A stretch of 64,000 nucleotides of DNA from Aureimonas sp. AU20 (GCF_001442755.1 NZ_CP006367.1:1-64000); one strand, 5' to 3'. Positions 45,630 to 54,660 are shown, counted from the stretch's first letter. Numbers and translations: made by a program. The notes: a model not told the origin generated them from the sequence alone.

Positions 45630-48554
45630 CTAGTGCGCCTCGTCCCAGTTCGCGGCCGCCCGGGCTTCGACCACGAGCGGCACGGCCAGATCCACCACCG
45701 GCTCCGCCGCCGCTTCCATCACGCGGCAGACGACCGGGATGGTCGCATCGACCTCCTCGTCCGGCACTTCGAAGACGAGTTCGTCATGCACTTGCAGCAG
45801 CATGCGGGCCGAAAGCCGCTCGGCGCGCAGCGCGTCCTCCATGCGCACCATGGCGCGGCGGATGATGTCGGCGGCCGAGCCTTGGATCGGCGCGTTGATC
45901 GCCGCGCGTTCCACCGCCGCGCGCACCTGCGGATTGGAGGAGCGGATGTCGGGATAGTGAGCGCGCCGGCCGAACAGCGTCTCGACATAGCCGGTTTCCT
46001 TGGCGAAGGCCTTCACCCGGTCCATGTAGTCCCGGATGCCCGGGAAGCGCTCGAAATAGCGCTTGATGTAGGAGGCCGCCTCGCCTTGCGGGATCGATAG
46101 CTGGGCGGCGAGGCCGAAGGCCGAGATGCCGTAGACGATGCCGAAATTGATCGCCTTGGCTCGGCGGCGCACGTCGGAGGGCATGCCCTCCACCGGCACG
46201 CCGAACATTTCCGACGCCGTGGTGGCGTGGATGTCCTGGCCCTGGCGGAAGGCCTCGGTGAGCTGCGGAATGTCGGCCATGTGGGCGAGCAGCCGAAGCT
46301 CGATCTGGCTGTAGTCGGCCGACAGCAGCTTGTGCCCGTCGGGCGCCACGAAGGCGGTGCGGATTTCGCGCCCTTCCTGGGTGCGCACGGGGATGTTCTG
46401 CAGGTTCGGCTCGGACGAGGACAGGCGTCCCGTCGTCGTCGAGGCCATGGAATAGGACGTGTGGATACGGTCCGCCTCATCCATGTAGGTCGGCAGCGCG
46501 TCGGTATAGGTGCCCTTGAGCTTGGTGATCTGGCGCCAGTCGACGATGCGGCGGGGCAGCTCGTGCCCCTGCGCGGCGAGGTCTTCCAAGAGCCGCGCGT
46601 CCGTCGCCCATTGGCCGGTCTTGGTCTTCTTGCCTCCGGGCAGGCCGAGCTTGCCGAACAGAACCTCGCCCAGCTGCTTGGGGCTGCCGACATTGAAGGG
46701 CTCGCCGGCCAGGATGTGGATGTCGGCCTCCAGCCCCGCCGCCTTCTGCGCGAAGCGGCCTGACAGGCGCGAGAGGATCTGCCGGTCGGCGCGGATTCCG
46801 CGCTCCTCCATGCGGGCGAGCACGGGCACGAGCGGGCGCTCCAGCCGCTCGTAGACGGTGGTCATCCCTTCGGCGGCGAGGCGCGGCTTCAGGACGCGCC
46901 AGAGCCGCAGCGTCACGTCGGCATCCTCGGCGGCGTATTCCGTCACCTTGTCGATCGGGCAGGCGGCGATGGGCTTGGCGGATTTTCCCGAGCCGCAAAG
47001 CTCCTTGTAGGAGATCGGCTTGTGGCCGAGGAAGCGCTCGGACAGCTCGTCCATGCCGTGCCCTTCGAGCGAGGACGAGGCGTCCAGCACGTAGGAGATC
47101 AGCATCGTGTCGTCCATCGGCGCAACGGCGATGCCGTGCCGGAGCATGACGAGGTAGTCGTATTTGGTGTTCTGGCCGATCTTCAGGATCGCCGGGTCGG
47201 TGAGAACGGGCTTCAGGAGATCGAGCACCCGGCCAAGCGGGATCTGCGCGCCGACGCTGGTCGCCGCATCGCCGCCCGAGAGAAGATCGCCGCTCCCCTC
47301 GCCCACATGGGCGATCGGCACATAGGCCGCCTCGCCCGGCGCCACTGCGAAGCTCAAGCCGACCAGCTCGGCGCGCATAGCGTCGAGCGCGGTGGTTTCC
47401 GTGTCGAAGGCGAGGACCCCGGTCTCGGTGGCGCGCGCGATCCAGGCCTGGAGGCGGGCCTCGTCGCGGATCGTCTCGTAGCGCGAGCGATCGACCGGCG
47501 TGGCGGATTCCTTCGCCAGCCGCTCGGCTGCCAGCGCTGCCGGGGTAAAGGCCGGCGGCTCGCCCGCACTGCCCGCCGCCGCAGGCTCGCCGCCGGCGTC
47601 GAGATCGGGGCCGCGCGGCACGGCCGAGATGGTGACCGCAGCGGGCGCGATCTGGCTCGCCTCGGTGCCGAGCTTGGCGGCGACGCGCCGCGTCAGCGTG
47701 GTGAGTTCCATGGCCTTCAGGAAGGCCACCAGCTTCTCGCCGTCCGGCTCGTGGATGAAGAGATCGTCCAGCGGCACGTCGAGCGGCGTGTTCTGGTCGA
47801 GCGTCACGAGTTGCTTGGACAGGCGCGCCTGATCGGCATGGGCGAGGACGGTCTCGCGGCGCTTGGCCTGTTTGATCTCACCGGCGCGCTCCAGCAGCGC
47901 CTCCAGCGTGCCGAAGCTTTCCAGAAGCTCGGCCGCCGTCTTGGGACCGATGCCCGGCACGCCCGGCACGTTGTCCGACGTGTCGCCCACCAGCGCCTGG
48001 AGGTCGATCATCTTGTCGGGATAGACGCCGAACTTGTCGCGCACCTCCTCGCGGCCGAGGCGCTTGTCCTTCATCTGGTCGTAGAGCACGACGCCGGGGC
48101 CGACGAGCTGCATCAGGTCCTTGTCGGACGAGACGATGGTGACGTCACCGCCGGCCTCGACGGCAAGGCGCGTGTAGGTCGCGATCAGGTCGTCCGCCTC
48201 GAAGCCTTCCTTCTCGATGCAGGGCAGGTCGAAGGCGCGCACGGCGTCGCGGATCACCGAGAACTGCGGGCGCAGATCCTCGGGCGGCGCCGGCCGGTTG
48301 GCCTTGTAGCCGTCGTAGAGCGCGTTGCGGAACGTTGTCGAGGAATGGTCGAAGATCACGGCGAAATGCGTGGGGCAGACGCCGACCGAGGTGTCTCGCG
48401 ATTCCTCCACCAGCTTCCACAGCATGTTGCAGAAGCCCGAGACGGCGCCGATCGGCAGCCCGTCGGACTTTCGCGTCAGCGGCGGCAGCGCATGATAGGC
48501 CCGGAAGATGTAAGCCGAACCATCGACGAGGAAGAGGTGATCGCCCTTTTGCAT
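45630..48554 (-). CDS. polA: DNA polymerase I
   Basis: Repair and Okazaki-fragment polymerase of 974 residues with all three domains. The 5'-3' nuclease (~1-290) shows FLVDGSAYIFRAYHA and SSDKDLMQLV; the helix-hairpin region is GVPGIGPKTAAELL. The 3'-5' exonuclease (~370-560) has FDTETTALD with both metal-binding acids, so proofreading should be active. The polymerase part has SADYSQIELRLLAH and MLLQVHDELVFE. A variable Ala/Pro-rich linker lies near 310-345. ATG 48554 has no strong ribosome site. Confidence 0.97.
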   Translation of the reverse strand: MQKGDHLFLVDGSAYIFRAYHALPPLTRKSDGLPIGAVSGFCNMLWKLVEESRDTSVGVCPTHFAVIFDHSSTTFRNALYDGYKANRPAPPEDLRPQFSVIRDAVRAFDLPCIEKEGFEADDLIATYTRLAVEAGGDVTIVSSDKDLMQLVGPGVVLYDQMKDKRLGREEVRDKFGVYPDKMIDLQALVGDTSDNVPGVPGIGPKTAAELLESFGTLEALLERAGEIKQAKRRETVLAHADQARLSKQLVTLDQNTPLDVPLDDLFIHEPDGEKLVAFLKAMELTTLTRRVAAKLGTEASQIAPAAVTISAVPRGPDLDAGGEPAAAGSAGEPPAFTPAALAAERLAKESATPVDRSRYETIRDEARLQAWIARATETGVLAFDTETTALDAMRAELVGLSFAVAPGEAAYVPIAHVGEGSGDLLSGGDAATSVGAQIPLGRVLDLLKPVLTDPAILKIGQNTKYDYLVMLRHGIAVAPMDDTMLISYVLDASSSLEGHGMDELSERFLGHKPISYKELCGSGKSAKPIAACPIDKVTEYAAEDADVTLRLWRVLKPRLAAEGMTTVYERLERPLVPVLARMEERGIRADRQILSRLSGRFAQKAAGLEADIHILAGEPFNVGSPKQLGEVLFGKLGLPGGKKTKTGQWATDARLLEDLAAQGHELPRRIVDWRQITKLKGTYTDALPTYMDEADRIHTSYSMASTTTGRLSSSEPNLQNIPVRTQEGREIRTAFVAPDGHKLLSADYSQIELRLLAHMADIPQLTEAFRQGQDIHATTASEMFGVPVEGMPSDVRRRAKAINFGIVYGISAFGLAAQLSIPQGEAASYIKRYFERFPGIRDYMDRVKAFAKETGYVETLFGRRAHYPDIRSSNPQVRAAVERAAINAPIQGSAADIIRRAMVRMEDALRAERLSARMLLQVHDELVFEVPDEEVDATIPVVCRVMEAAAEPVVDLAVPLVVEARAAANWDEAH

Positions 48555-48746
48555 GGCTAGGGTGGTATCGCGCGGCGTCGGCGCTGTCCATCGCAGCGCG
48601 GCCTCCCGCTAGCGATGCGAAAGCTTGGCGCACCGCCGTTCGGCACTCGAAAATCGCGGCGTAGCAGCCGTGAAATCGCCCCGCCCGCACGGCCGAAACC
48701 AAGCCGAAATCCACGGCTTCCAAAGAATTACAAATGTTTAATTGGG

Positions 48747-48766
48747 GGATCACGGCTTCGTGATCC
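48747..48766. promoter_or_regulatory. Palindrome GGATCACG-GCTT-CGTGATCC
   Basis: Perfect 8-bp arms with a four-base loop, upstream of the candidate sRNA promoter. It could be an operator or a leader hairpin. Confidence 0.35.
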
Positions 48767-48800
48767 AACGGCCTTGAACGTAAAGGGGGGAAGGCGCATT

Positions 48801-48969
48801 TTATCAACAACGGCGCAAGAGCGCGCCGCTTTCGGCCTCAAAGCTCGTCCCCCGCTTTTGAGCCGAACGAAGAGCGGATCAGTCCCCACCCCCCTCTCGG
48901 GACCCCGCTCTACCAGAAGGAGCCGTCGCGACACCCCCCCTCCAGTCCGCGACGGCTCTTCTTCTTTTT
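48801..48969 (+). ncRNA. Candidate small RNA with three C-rich-loop hairpins
   Basis: No open frame fits this stretch. Three hairpins follow one another: CGGCCTCAAAGC/GCTTTTGAGCCG (48832-48865, loop TCGTCCCCC); AGAGCGG/CCGCTCT (48871-48911, loop with CCCCACCCCCCTCTC); and AGCCGTCGCG/CGCGACGGCT (48921-48957, loop with CCCCCCCTCC), the last followed by a T-rich tail to 48968. A possible promoter has TTGAAC at 48774-48779 and a TTTTAT box near 48799. Alphaproteobacterial sRNAs with CCUCC-type loops pair with ribosome sites; assignment to that class is inference. Confidence 0.45.
48921..48968 (+). terminator. Rho-independent terminator of candidate sRNA
   Basis: AGCCGTCGCG and CGCGACGGCT form a perfect 10-bp stem with a C-rich 17-base loop, then CTTCTTCTTTTT. 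Confidence 0.8.
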
Positions 48970-49004
48970 GGGGCTCCTATGCTATCCACCTTGCCCATCC
49001 GATC

Positions 49005-49205
49005 ATGATGTCCTGGATGGATTCGGGCATGGCATCGAGGAAGTGGTCCACGCCCCTTTACGTCATGGCGTTTAGCTGTCTGCTCGCCTTGTCCGGCGCG
49101 CTTTGGGATGGGCTGCACGACGGCGATTGGGCTTGGCGTCACTGGGTCACGCCGATCGGTCTCCTCGTGAGTTTCGCAATCATGTGCCGCCAAACCGCGC
49201 GATAG
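49005..49205 (+). CDS. Possible small two-helix membrane protein
   Basis: A possible 66-residue protein with two hydrophobic segments, WSTPLYVMAFSCLLALSGALW (~14-34) and WVTPIGLLVSFAIMC (~46-60), joined by a short acidic turn. Starts at 49005 (MMSWMDSG), 49017 or 49029 (MASRKWS) are all possible and none has a strong ribosome site. No family recognised. The hydrophobic pattern argues for a real membrane peptide, but it could be chance. It lies just after the sRNA terminator. Confidence 0.45.
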   Translation: MMSWMDSGMASRKWSTPLYVMAFSCLLALSGALWDGLHDGDWAWRHWVTPIGLLVSFAIMCRQTAR

Positions 49206-49307
49206 TCGCGCGCCGCCAGCCGCCTTTCCCTTTGCGGCTCGCACGGCGAGAGGCTATGCCCTTCCGATCCGATGGCCGATGCGCCATCCCGATCAGCGGA
49301 GGGCCTC

Positions 49308-50702
49308 ATGGCCGGTCTCGACAGCGTTCTGTCCTGCCTCGATCTCAACCTCGACCGCTCGGTGGATCGCCTGTTCGATCTCCTGCGCATTCCCTCGATC
49401 TCCACCGACCCGGCCTATGCCGCCGACTGCCGGCGCGCCGCCGAATGGCTGCAGAAGGATCTGGCCGCCATCGGCTTTGACGCCTCGGTTCGCGACACGG
49501 TGGGGCATCCGATGGTGGTGGCCCATCGCAAGGGCCCCGAGGGCGCGCCGCATGTCCTGTTCTACGGCCATTACGACGTGCAGCCGGTGGACCCGCTGGC
49601 GCTCTGGGACAACGGCCCGTTCGACCCGAAACGCGTCACCATGCCGGACGGGACGGAGCGCCTGACCGGGCGCGGCACGGCGGACGACAAGGGCCAGCTG
49701 ATGACCTTCGTGGAGGCCTGCCGCGCCTTCATCGCCGAGACCGGCTCGCTGCCCGTGTCCGTCACCATCTTCCTGGAAGGCGAGGAGGAGTCCGGCTCGC
49801 CCTCGCTCCTGCCCTTCCTCGACAGCCATCGCGAGGAACTGTCGGCCGACGTCGCGCTGATCTGCGACACCAATATGTGGGACCGCGAGACGCCCGCGAT
49901 CTCGACCGGGCTGCGGGGCCTCGTCGGCGAGCAGCTGACGATCCGCGCCGCCTCGATGGACCTGCATTCCGGCTATTTCGGCGGCGCGGCCGCCAACCCG
50001 ATCCATGTGCTCGCCAAGATTCTGGCGGACCTGCACGATGCCGACGGGCGCGTGACGCTGCCCGGCTTCTATGACGGCGTGCCCGAGCTTCCCGAGGAAG
50101 TCCGCGCCTCCTGGGCGACCCTACCCTTCTCCGAGAAGGAGTTCCTCGGCTCGGTCGGCCTGTCCGTTCCCTCCGGCGAAAAGGGCCGCTCGGTTCTGGA
50201 GCAGACATGGTCGCGGCCGACCGCCGAGGTCAACGGCATCGAGGGCGGCTACACCGGCAAGGGCTTCAAGACCGTGATCGCGGCCGAGGCCCATGCCAAG
50301 GTCTCGTTCCGCCTCGTGTTCGACCAGGACCCGGCCAAGGTGCGCGAGAGCTTCCGCGCCTTCGTCGCCGAGCGCCTGCCGGCCGATTGCACGGCCGAGT
50401 TCCACGAGCATGGCGGCTCGCCGGCGATCCAGCTTCCCTTCGATTCGCCGGTCCTGCGCACGGCGCGCGAGGCACTCTCGGCGGAATGGCCCAAGCCCGC
50501 CGTGATGATCGGCATGGGCGGCTCGATCCCCGTGGTCGGCGAGTTCAAGCGCCGGCTCGGCATGCCCTCGCTCCTGATCGGCTTTGGGCTGGGAGACGAC
50601 CGCATCCATTCGCCCAACGAGAAATACGAGATGAGCTCCTTCGCCAAGGGCCAGCGCTCCTGGGCCCGGGTGCTGGCGGCGCTGGGCGAGAAGGGCGCGT
50701 GA
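49308..50702 (+). CDS. M20-family dipeptidase
   Basis: Zinc peptidase of 464 residues, M20 family (carnosinase/ArgE-DapE-like). Metal ligands appear in FYGHYDVQPVDP, GRGTADDKG and LEGEEESGSPS, where the double Glu is the catalytic base and bridging ligand, and in the late GFGLGDDRIHSPNEKYEM. The dimerisation domain is inserted near residues 190-350. It is probably cytoplasmic, acting on di- or tripeptides. ATG 49308 follows GGAGGG; ATG 49272 lacks a ribosome site. The stop overlaps the cupin GTG start. Confidence 0.92.
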   Translation: MAGLDSVLSCLDLNLDRSVDRLFDLLRIPSISTDPAYAADCRRAAEWLQKDLAAIGFDASVRDTVGHPMVVAHRKGPEGAPHVLFYGHYDVQPVDPLALWDNGPFDPKRVTMPDGTERLTGRGTADDKGQLMTFVEACRAFIAETGSLPVSVTIFLEGEEESGSPSLLPFLDSHREELSADVALICDTNMWDRETPAISTGLRGLVGEQLTIRAASMDLHSGYFGGAAANPIHVLAKILADLHDADGRVTLPGFYDGVPELPEEVRASWATLPFSEKEFLGSVGLSVPSGEKGRSVLEQTWSRPTAEVNGIEGGYTGKGFKTVIAAEAHAKVSFRLVFDQDPAKVRESFRAFVAERLPADCTAEFHEHGGSPAIQLPFDSPVLRTAREALSAEWPKPAVMIGMGGSIPVVGEFKRRLGMPSLLIGFGLGDDRIHSPNEKYEMSSFAKGQRSWARVLAALGEKGA

Positions 50703-51055
50703 GCGCCGAGCCCGTCGATCTCGCCGGCAAACTCACAACGTTCGGGGAGCATTGGTCACCCCGCGTCGTGGCTGGCTTCAACGGCCACGACGTCATGGTG
50801 GTGAAGGTTCAGGGAGAGTTCGTCTGGCATTCGCATCCCGAGACGGACGATTTCTTCCTCGTCCTCAAGGGGCGGCTGACCATCCGGATGCGCGAGGGCG
50901 ACGTGACGCTCCTGCCGGGCCAGCTCTTCGTGGTGCCCAGGGGCGTCGAGCATTGCCCCGTGGCGGAGGAGGAGACCCATCTCCTCCTGATCGAGCCGGC
51001 GGGCACGCCCAACACGGGCGATCCCGAGACGGCGGCCGTGAAAGTCTCGATCTGA
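50699..51055 (+). CDS. Small cupin-domain protein
   Basis: 118 residues with a single cupin barrel. Motif 1 reads FVWHSHPETDDFFLVLKGRLTIRMREGDV, with two His and one Glu position typical of metal binding, and motif 2 is PGQLFVVPRGVEHCPVAEEE with the third histidine. The GTG start overlaps the upstream stop as GTGA, so it is translationally coupled to the M20 dipeptidase. It may be a small isomerase or binding protein; the ligand cannot be told. Confidence 0.85.
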   Translation: MSAEPVDLAGKLTTFGEHWSPRVVAGFNGHDVMVVKVQGEFVWHSHPETDDFFLVLKGRLTIRMREGDVTLLPGQLFVVPRGVEHCPVAEEETHLLLIEPAGTPNTGDPETAAVKVSI

Positions 51056-51062
51056 AGCCGGC

Positions 51063-51087
51063 GCGGGCGGCAGCGCGAGCCGCCCGC
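51063..51087. terminator. Hairpin between convergent cupin and YffB genes
   Basis: Perfect 9-bp stem GCGGGCGGC / GCCGCCCGC with a 7-base loop and no T-run; may serve both converging genes. Confidence 0.45.
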
Positions 51088-51097
51088 TGCTCCTCGC

Positions 51098-51445
51098 TCA
51101 GCCGAAGAACCGGGCGTAGTCCTCCGGCCTGAAGCCGACCAGAACCTCGTCGCCGCGCTGAAGCACCGGGCGCTTGATCATCGAGGGCTCAGCCTTCATC
51201 AGCGCCAGCGCCTTTTCGCGCGACAGGTCCGCCCGCTCCGCCTCCGGCACTTTGCGGAACGTCGTGCCGGCGCGGTTCAGGAGCTTTTCCCAGCCCACGG
51301 CCTCGCTCCAGCGGGCGAGCTGCTCGTCCGACACGCCTTGGGTCTTGAAGTCGTGGAAGGCGTGCTCGACGCCCTGCCCTTCCAGCCAGAGCCGCGCCTT
51401 CTTCACCGTGTCGCAATTGCGGATGCCATGCAGCGTGACGGTCAT
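51098..51445 (-). CDS. YffB/ArsC-family thioredoxin-fold protein
   Basis: 115 residues of the ArsC/Spx-like family, YffB branch. It has the N-terminal motif MTVTLHGIRNCDTVKKARLWL, with a single cysteine in the CxxS/T-type position, and RPVLQRGDEVLVGF near the C-terminus. No arsenic genes are adjacent, so an arsenate reductase role is doubtful; YffB-type proteins are thought to be glutathione-dependent reductases. ATG 51445 is chosen with AGAGGGA upstream. Confidence 0.85.
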   Translation of the reverse strand: MTVTLHGIRNCDTVKKARLWLEGQGVEHAFHDFKTQGVSDEQLARWSEAVGWEKLLNRAGTTFRKVPEAERADLSREKALALMKAEPSMIKRPVLQRGDEVLVGFRPEDYARFFG

Positions 51446-51511
51446 GCCTGTCCCTCTCAACAGGCGGAGCGGCTCCGAATCGTCGCCCCGCCGGCCTCAA
51501 CGGGACCCGTT

Positions 51512-52477
51512 CTACTCGATCCGCGCGCCCGAGGCTTCGATCACCGGCTTCCAGCGGGCGACCTCGCTCTTCACATGTTCGGCCAGCGCCTCCGGCGTGC
51601 CGCCCACCGTGCTGGCACCGACCTCGGCCAGACGCTTGGAGACGGCTGCGTCCTTCAAGGCCGCATTGGCCGCCTCGTTGAGCTTGGCGACCACGTCCGG
51701 CGGCGTGCCGGCCGGTGCGAAGAGCGCGTTCCAGGTGTTGGTCTCGTAGCCAGGAACGCCGGCCTCCTCCATGGTCGGAATATCCGGAAAGTTCGGGGCG
51801 CGCGTCTTGGTGGTGACGGCGAGCGCGCGCAGGGCGCCCGAGCGGATATGCTCGGTGGACGAGGGCAGATTGTCGAAATTGATCGGCACCGCGCCGGAAA
51901 TCGCGTCCACCAGCGCCGGTCCCGAGCCCTGGTAGGGCACATGCACCATGTCCACTCCGGCCATGGACTTGAAGAGTTCGCCCGACAGGTGCAGCGGCGT
52001 CCCGTTGCCGGAGGAAGAATAGATCTCCTCGCCCGGCTTCTCCTTCAACCGCGCGATCAGCTCCTTCACGTCCTTGGCGGGATAGTCCTTGTTGACGGTC
52101 AGGACGTTGGGCACCGTCACCAGCCAGGCGATCGGCGCGAAGTCGGCCACGGGGTCGAAGGGCGGTTTGGCGTAGAGCGAGGCGACGAGCGCATGGGTCG
52201 CGATCGTGCCCATCAGGATCGTGTAGCCATCGGGCGCGGCCTTGGCGACGAAGCTGGCGCCCAGATTGCCGCCCGCCCCGCCCTTGTTGTCCACCAGCAC
52301 CTGCTGGCCAAGCTGCGTGCTCATGGCCTGCGCCACGGTGCGCGCCACGAGGTCGGTCGAGCCGCCGGGCGCAAAGGGCACGACCAGCGTCACCGGCTTG
52401 TCGGGAAAGCCCTGCGCCACTGCGGGCGCCGCGCCCGCCAGCGCTAGGAAACAGGCGATGAGTCGACGTTTCTTCAT
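51512..52477 (-). CDS. TctC (Bug)-family periplasmic substrate-binding protein
   Basis: About 321 residues with a signal peptide (MKKRRLIACFLALAGAAPAVA). The mature part has Bug-family marks: FPDKPVTLVVPFAPGGSTDLVAR, NKGGAGGNLGASFVA and PPDGYT-like APDGYTILMG. These receptors bind carboxylates (tricarboxylates, terephthalate, amino acids) for TctAB-type transporters. No tctA or tctB is nearby, so it is an orphan receptor, as is common for this family. ATG 52477 follows GGGAGGG. Confidence 0.9.
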   Translation of the reverse strand: MKKRRLIACFLALAGAAPAVAQGFPDKPVTLVVPFAPGGSTDLVARTVAQAMSTQLGQQVLVDNKGGAGGNLGASFVAKAAPDGYTILMGTIATHALVASLYAKPPFDPVADFAPIAWLVTVPNVLTVNKDYPAKDVKELIARLKEKPGEEIYSSSGNGTPLHLSGELFKSMAGVDMVHVPYQGSGPALVDAISGAVPINFDNLPSSTEHIRSGALRALAVTTKTRAPNFPDIPTMEEAGVPGYETNTWNALFAPAGTPPDVVAKLNEAANAALKDAAVSKRLAEVGASTVGGTPEALAEHVKSEVARWKPVIEASGARIE

Positions 52478-52756
52478 GTTCCCTCCCGTTTGCCCGCTCC
52501 GGTCGGGGCGAGCCACGACCGGCCTTCGGCGGGGCGAAACGCCTCCCGCCTTGCCCCGGAGGAAGATGAACCCGGCGCGGGCAGAGGCATAGGCGCAAGG
52601 GCGCGCTGCACGAAAACGTTACATTCGTTTAATGTGTCTTCGGAGTAACGACCGCAGCGCAGAATCGGACGCGCACGACCGAACAGGTTGAATCCTCACC
52701 CGATCGGCCGACAATGGCAAAAAAGCGGCATCGTCCGCGCCAGGAGTTCTCCGATC

Positions 52757-53590
52757 GTGACCCAGCGTCTTGTGTCTTCCCTTTTCGTTCTCGGCCTCGG
52801 CCTCCTCTCGTCGGGTGCCTATGCCGCCGACTACGGGACGCCGGACACGACGGCCGTCGCGGTCGCCAACAATGCCGACCTCATCATCGAGCTGGGCGCC
52901 GGGGTTTCCACCCAGCCCGCCTATGAAGGCGCCAACGACTACATCGTCTCGGGCTTCCCGATCGTCTCGCTGCAATATCTCAGCATTCCCGGCCTGTTCG
53001 ACATCGGCTCGCGCGACGTGACCAACGGCGGCTTCAAGATCGCCCCCTCGTTCCGCTTCATCGACAAGCGCAACGCGGCCGACTATCCCGAGCTGCGCGG
53101 CACCCGCGCGCTGGACGAGACCTACCAGCTCGGCCTTCGCGCCGGCTACGAGTTCCCGATCTACGACACGTTCAATGTCGAAGTGTATGGCGCGGCGCGC
53201 TACGCCTTCGGCGAGGCGGAAGGCTTCGTGGGCGAGGCGGGCGTCGACTTCATCTCGCGTCCGACCGCGCAGTGGGAGCTGAAGCTCGGCCCCACCACGA
53301 GCTTCGCCGACAGCGAATACATGAGCACCTACTTCTCCGTCACGCCGATCGAGAGCCTTGCTTCCTTCGGGCGCCTCGCCGCCTATGAGGCCGACAGCGG
53401 CTTCAAGACGGTCGGCGTGCGCGGCTCGGCGCGCTACGAGTTCCGCCCCGACTGGTTCGTCAACGTCAACGCCGCCTATGACCGCATGGTCGGCGACGCC
53501 AAGGATTCGCCGATCGTGAAGGTCGGCTCCGAGGACCAGTTCTACGCCGGCATTGGCCTTTCGCACCGCTTCACGCTCGACCTGTTCTAA
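52757..53590 (+). CDS. MipA/OmpV-family outer membrane protein
   Basis: About 277 residues with a signal peptide (VTQRLVSSLFVLGLGLLSSGAYAADYG) and a beta-barrel pattern of alternating residues. Family marks are ELGAGVSTQPAYEGANDYIV, the typical early motif of MipA/OmpV, and GIGLSHRFTLDLF with a terminal phenylalanine as BAM signal. MipA was described as an MltA-interacting scaffold in E. coli. The start is probably GTG 52757, with AGGAG ten bases upstream; longer frames disrupt the signal peptide. Confidence 0.88.
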   Translation: MTQRLVSSLFVLGLGLLSSGAYAADYGTPDTTAVAVANNADLIIELGAGVSTQPAYEGANDYIVSGFPIVSLQYLSIPGLFDIGSRDVTNGGFKIAPSFRFIDKRNAADYPELRGTRALDETYQLGLRAGYEFPIYDTFNVEVYGAARYAFGEAEGFVGEAGVDFISRPTAQWELKLGPTTSFADSEYMSTYFSVTPIESLASFGRLAAYEADSGFKTVGVRGSARYEFRPDWFVNVNAAYDRMVGDAKDSPIVKVGSEDQFYAGIGLSHRFTLDLF

Positions 53591-53622
53591 GCCGAACCGA
53601 GCAATCAGCTTCGACAGTTTCG

Positions 53623-53658
53623 CCGGCGCCCTTCCACCGAGGGGCGCCGGTTTCGTTT
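53623..53658 (+). terminator. Rho-independent terminator of mipA-like gene
   Basis: CCGGCGCCC and GGGCGCCGG arms with a 10-base loop, followed by TTTCGTTT. Confidence 0.75.
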
Positions 53659-53668
53659 GCAGACCCGG

Positions 53669-53770
53669 TCAGCCTTCGCGGTAGCGGCTGACCTCGACCA
53701 GATTGCCGTCGGGGTCGGGGAGATAAGCATAGGTCAGGCAGACTTCCTCGGCGGGAACCTCGATCGCGCA
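53669..53770 (-). pseudogene. C-terminal remnant of a glyoxalase/VOC gene
   Basis: On the minus strand, reading backwards from the stop at 53671-53669, the last ~30 codons read as ...VPAEEVCLTYAYLPDPDG then NLVEVSRYREG. The DPDGNLVEV ending is the typical final strand of vicinal-oxygen-chelate/glyoxalase proteins with its metal-ligand Glu. The frame loses similarity above about 53770, right before the alpha/beta hydrolase gene, so most of the gene is missing. This is a truncated remnant, not a working gene. Confidence 0.65.
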
Positions 53771-53811
53771 CGATGATTCCAGAAGAAGAGAATCCAATCG
53801 GAGACCTTCTC

Positions 53812-54633
53812 ATGGCATTCGTCGAAACCAAGGACGGCACGCGGATCTTCACCAAGGACTGGGGCCAGGGCAGGCCGATCATCCTGATCCACGGCTGGCC
53901 GCTCAATGCCGACATGTGGGACTACACGGCCAACGAACTCGTGGAGCGCGGCTTTCGCGTCGTGTCCTACGACCGGCGCGGCTTTGGCCGGTCCGACCAG
54001 CCGGGCTCAGGCTACGACTACGACACGTTCAGCGACGATCTGGCGGCAGTGATCGAAAAGCTCACGCTCACCGACGCGGTGCTCGTCGGCTTTTCCATGG
54101 GCGGCGGCGAAGTGGCCCGTTACATGTCGCGCCATGCCGGGAAGGGCGTATCGAAGGCCGTCTTGGTTTCGGCCGTGCCGCCCTATCTGCTGAAGGACGA
54201 CAGCAACCCGGACGGCGTCGACCGCTCCGTGTTCGACGGCTTCATCGAGAAGCTGAAGGCCGACCGGCCGAATTTCCTGGCGACCTTCGGCAAGCAGTTC
54301 TATGGGGCCGGCCTTCTCAACTTCTCGATCTCGTCCGAATACCTGCAATACACGAGCCAGATGGCGCTCCAGGCGGGCCTTTGCGGCACGCTGGCCTGCG
54401 TGCGGGCTTTCAGCGAGACCGACTTCCGCCCCGACCTGCCGCAGTTCCGCGTGCCGACCCTCGTTATCCATGGTTCCGCCGACGAGACCGTGCCCTTCGA
54501 AGTGTCGGGCGAGAAGGCCGCGCAGCAGATCCCCGGCGCCGAACTCAAGCTCTACGAGGGCGCGCCGCACGGGCTGCATTTCACCGAACAGGACCGTCTG
54601 GTGAAGGATCTGGCGGACTTCGCCCGCGCCTGA
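53812..54633 (+). CDS. Alpha/beta hydrolase, non-heme chloroperoxidase/esterase type
   Basis: Soluble hydrolase of 273 residues. The nucleophile elbow is VGFSMGGGEVARY (Ser near residue 98), the catalytic Asp lies in IHGSADETVPF and the His in APHGLHFTEQD. HGWPLNADMWDY supplies the oxyanion-hole segment and YDRRGFGRSDQP is typical of the bromoperoxidase/arylesterase subfamily. Natural substrate unknown. ATG 53812 follows GGAG; ATG 53773 would add 13 residues. It abuts the truncated VOC remnant, which suggests a local insertion or replacement. Confidence 0.88.
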   Translation: MAFVETKDGTRIFTKDWGQGRPIILIHGWPLNADMWDYTANELVERGFRVVSYDRRGFGRSDQPGSGYDYDTFSDDLAAVIEKLTLTDAVLVGFSMGGGEVARYMSRHAGKGVSKAVLVSAVPPYLLKDDSNPDGVDRSVFDGFIEKLKADRPNFLATFGKQFYGAGLLNFSISSEYLQYTSQMALQAGLCGTLACVRAFSETDFRPDLPQFRVPTLVIHGSADETVPFEVSGEKAAQQIPGAELKLYEGAPHGLHFTEQDRLVKDLADFARA

Positions 54634-54660
54634 AGCACCATCGTCTTTGATCTGATGCCG

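Noticed and set aside
51098..51445. Arsenate reductase
   Set aside because: Best fit is the YffB branch of the ArsC family and there are no ars genes nearby.
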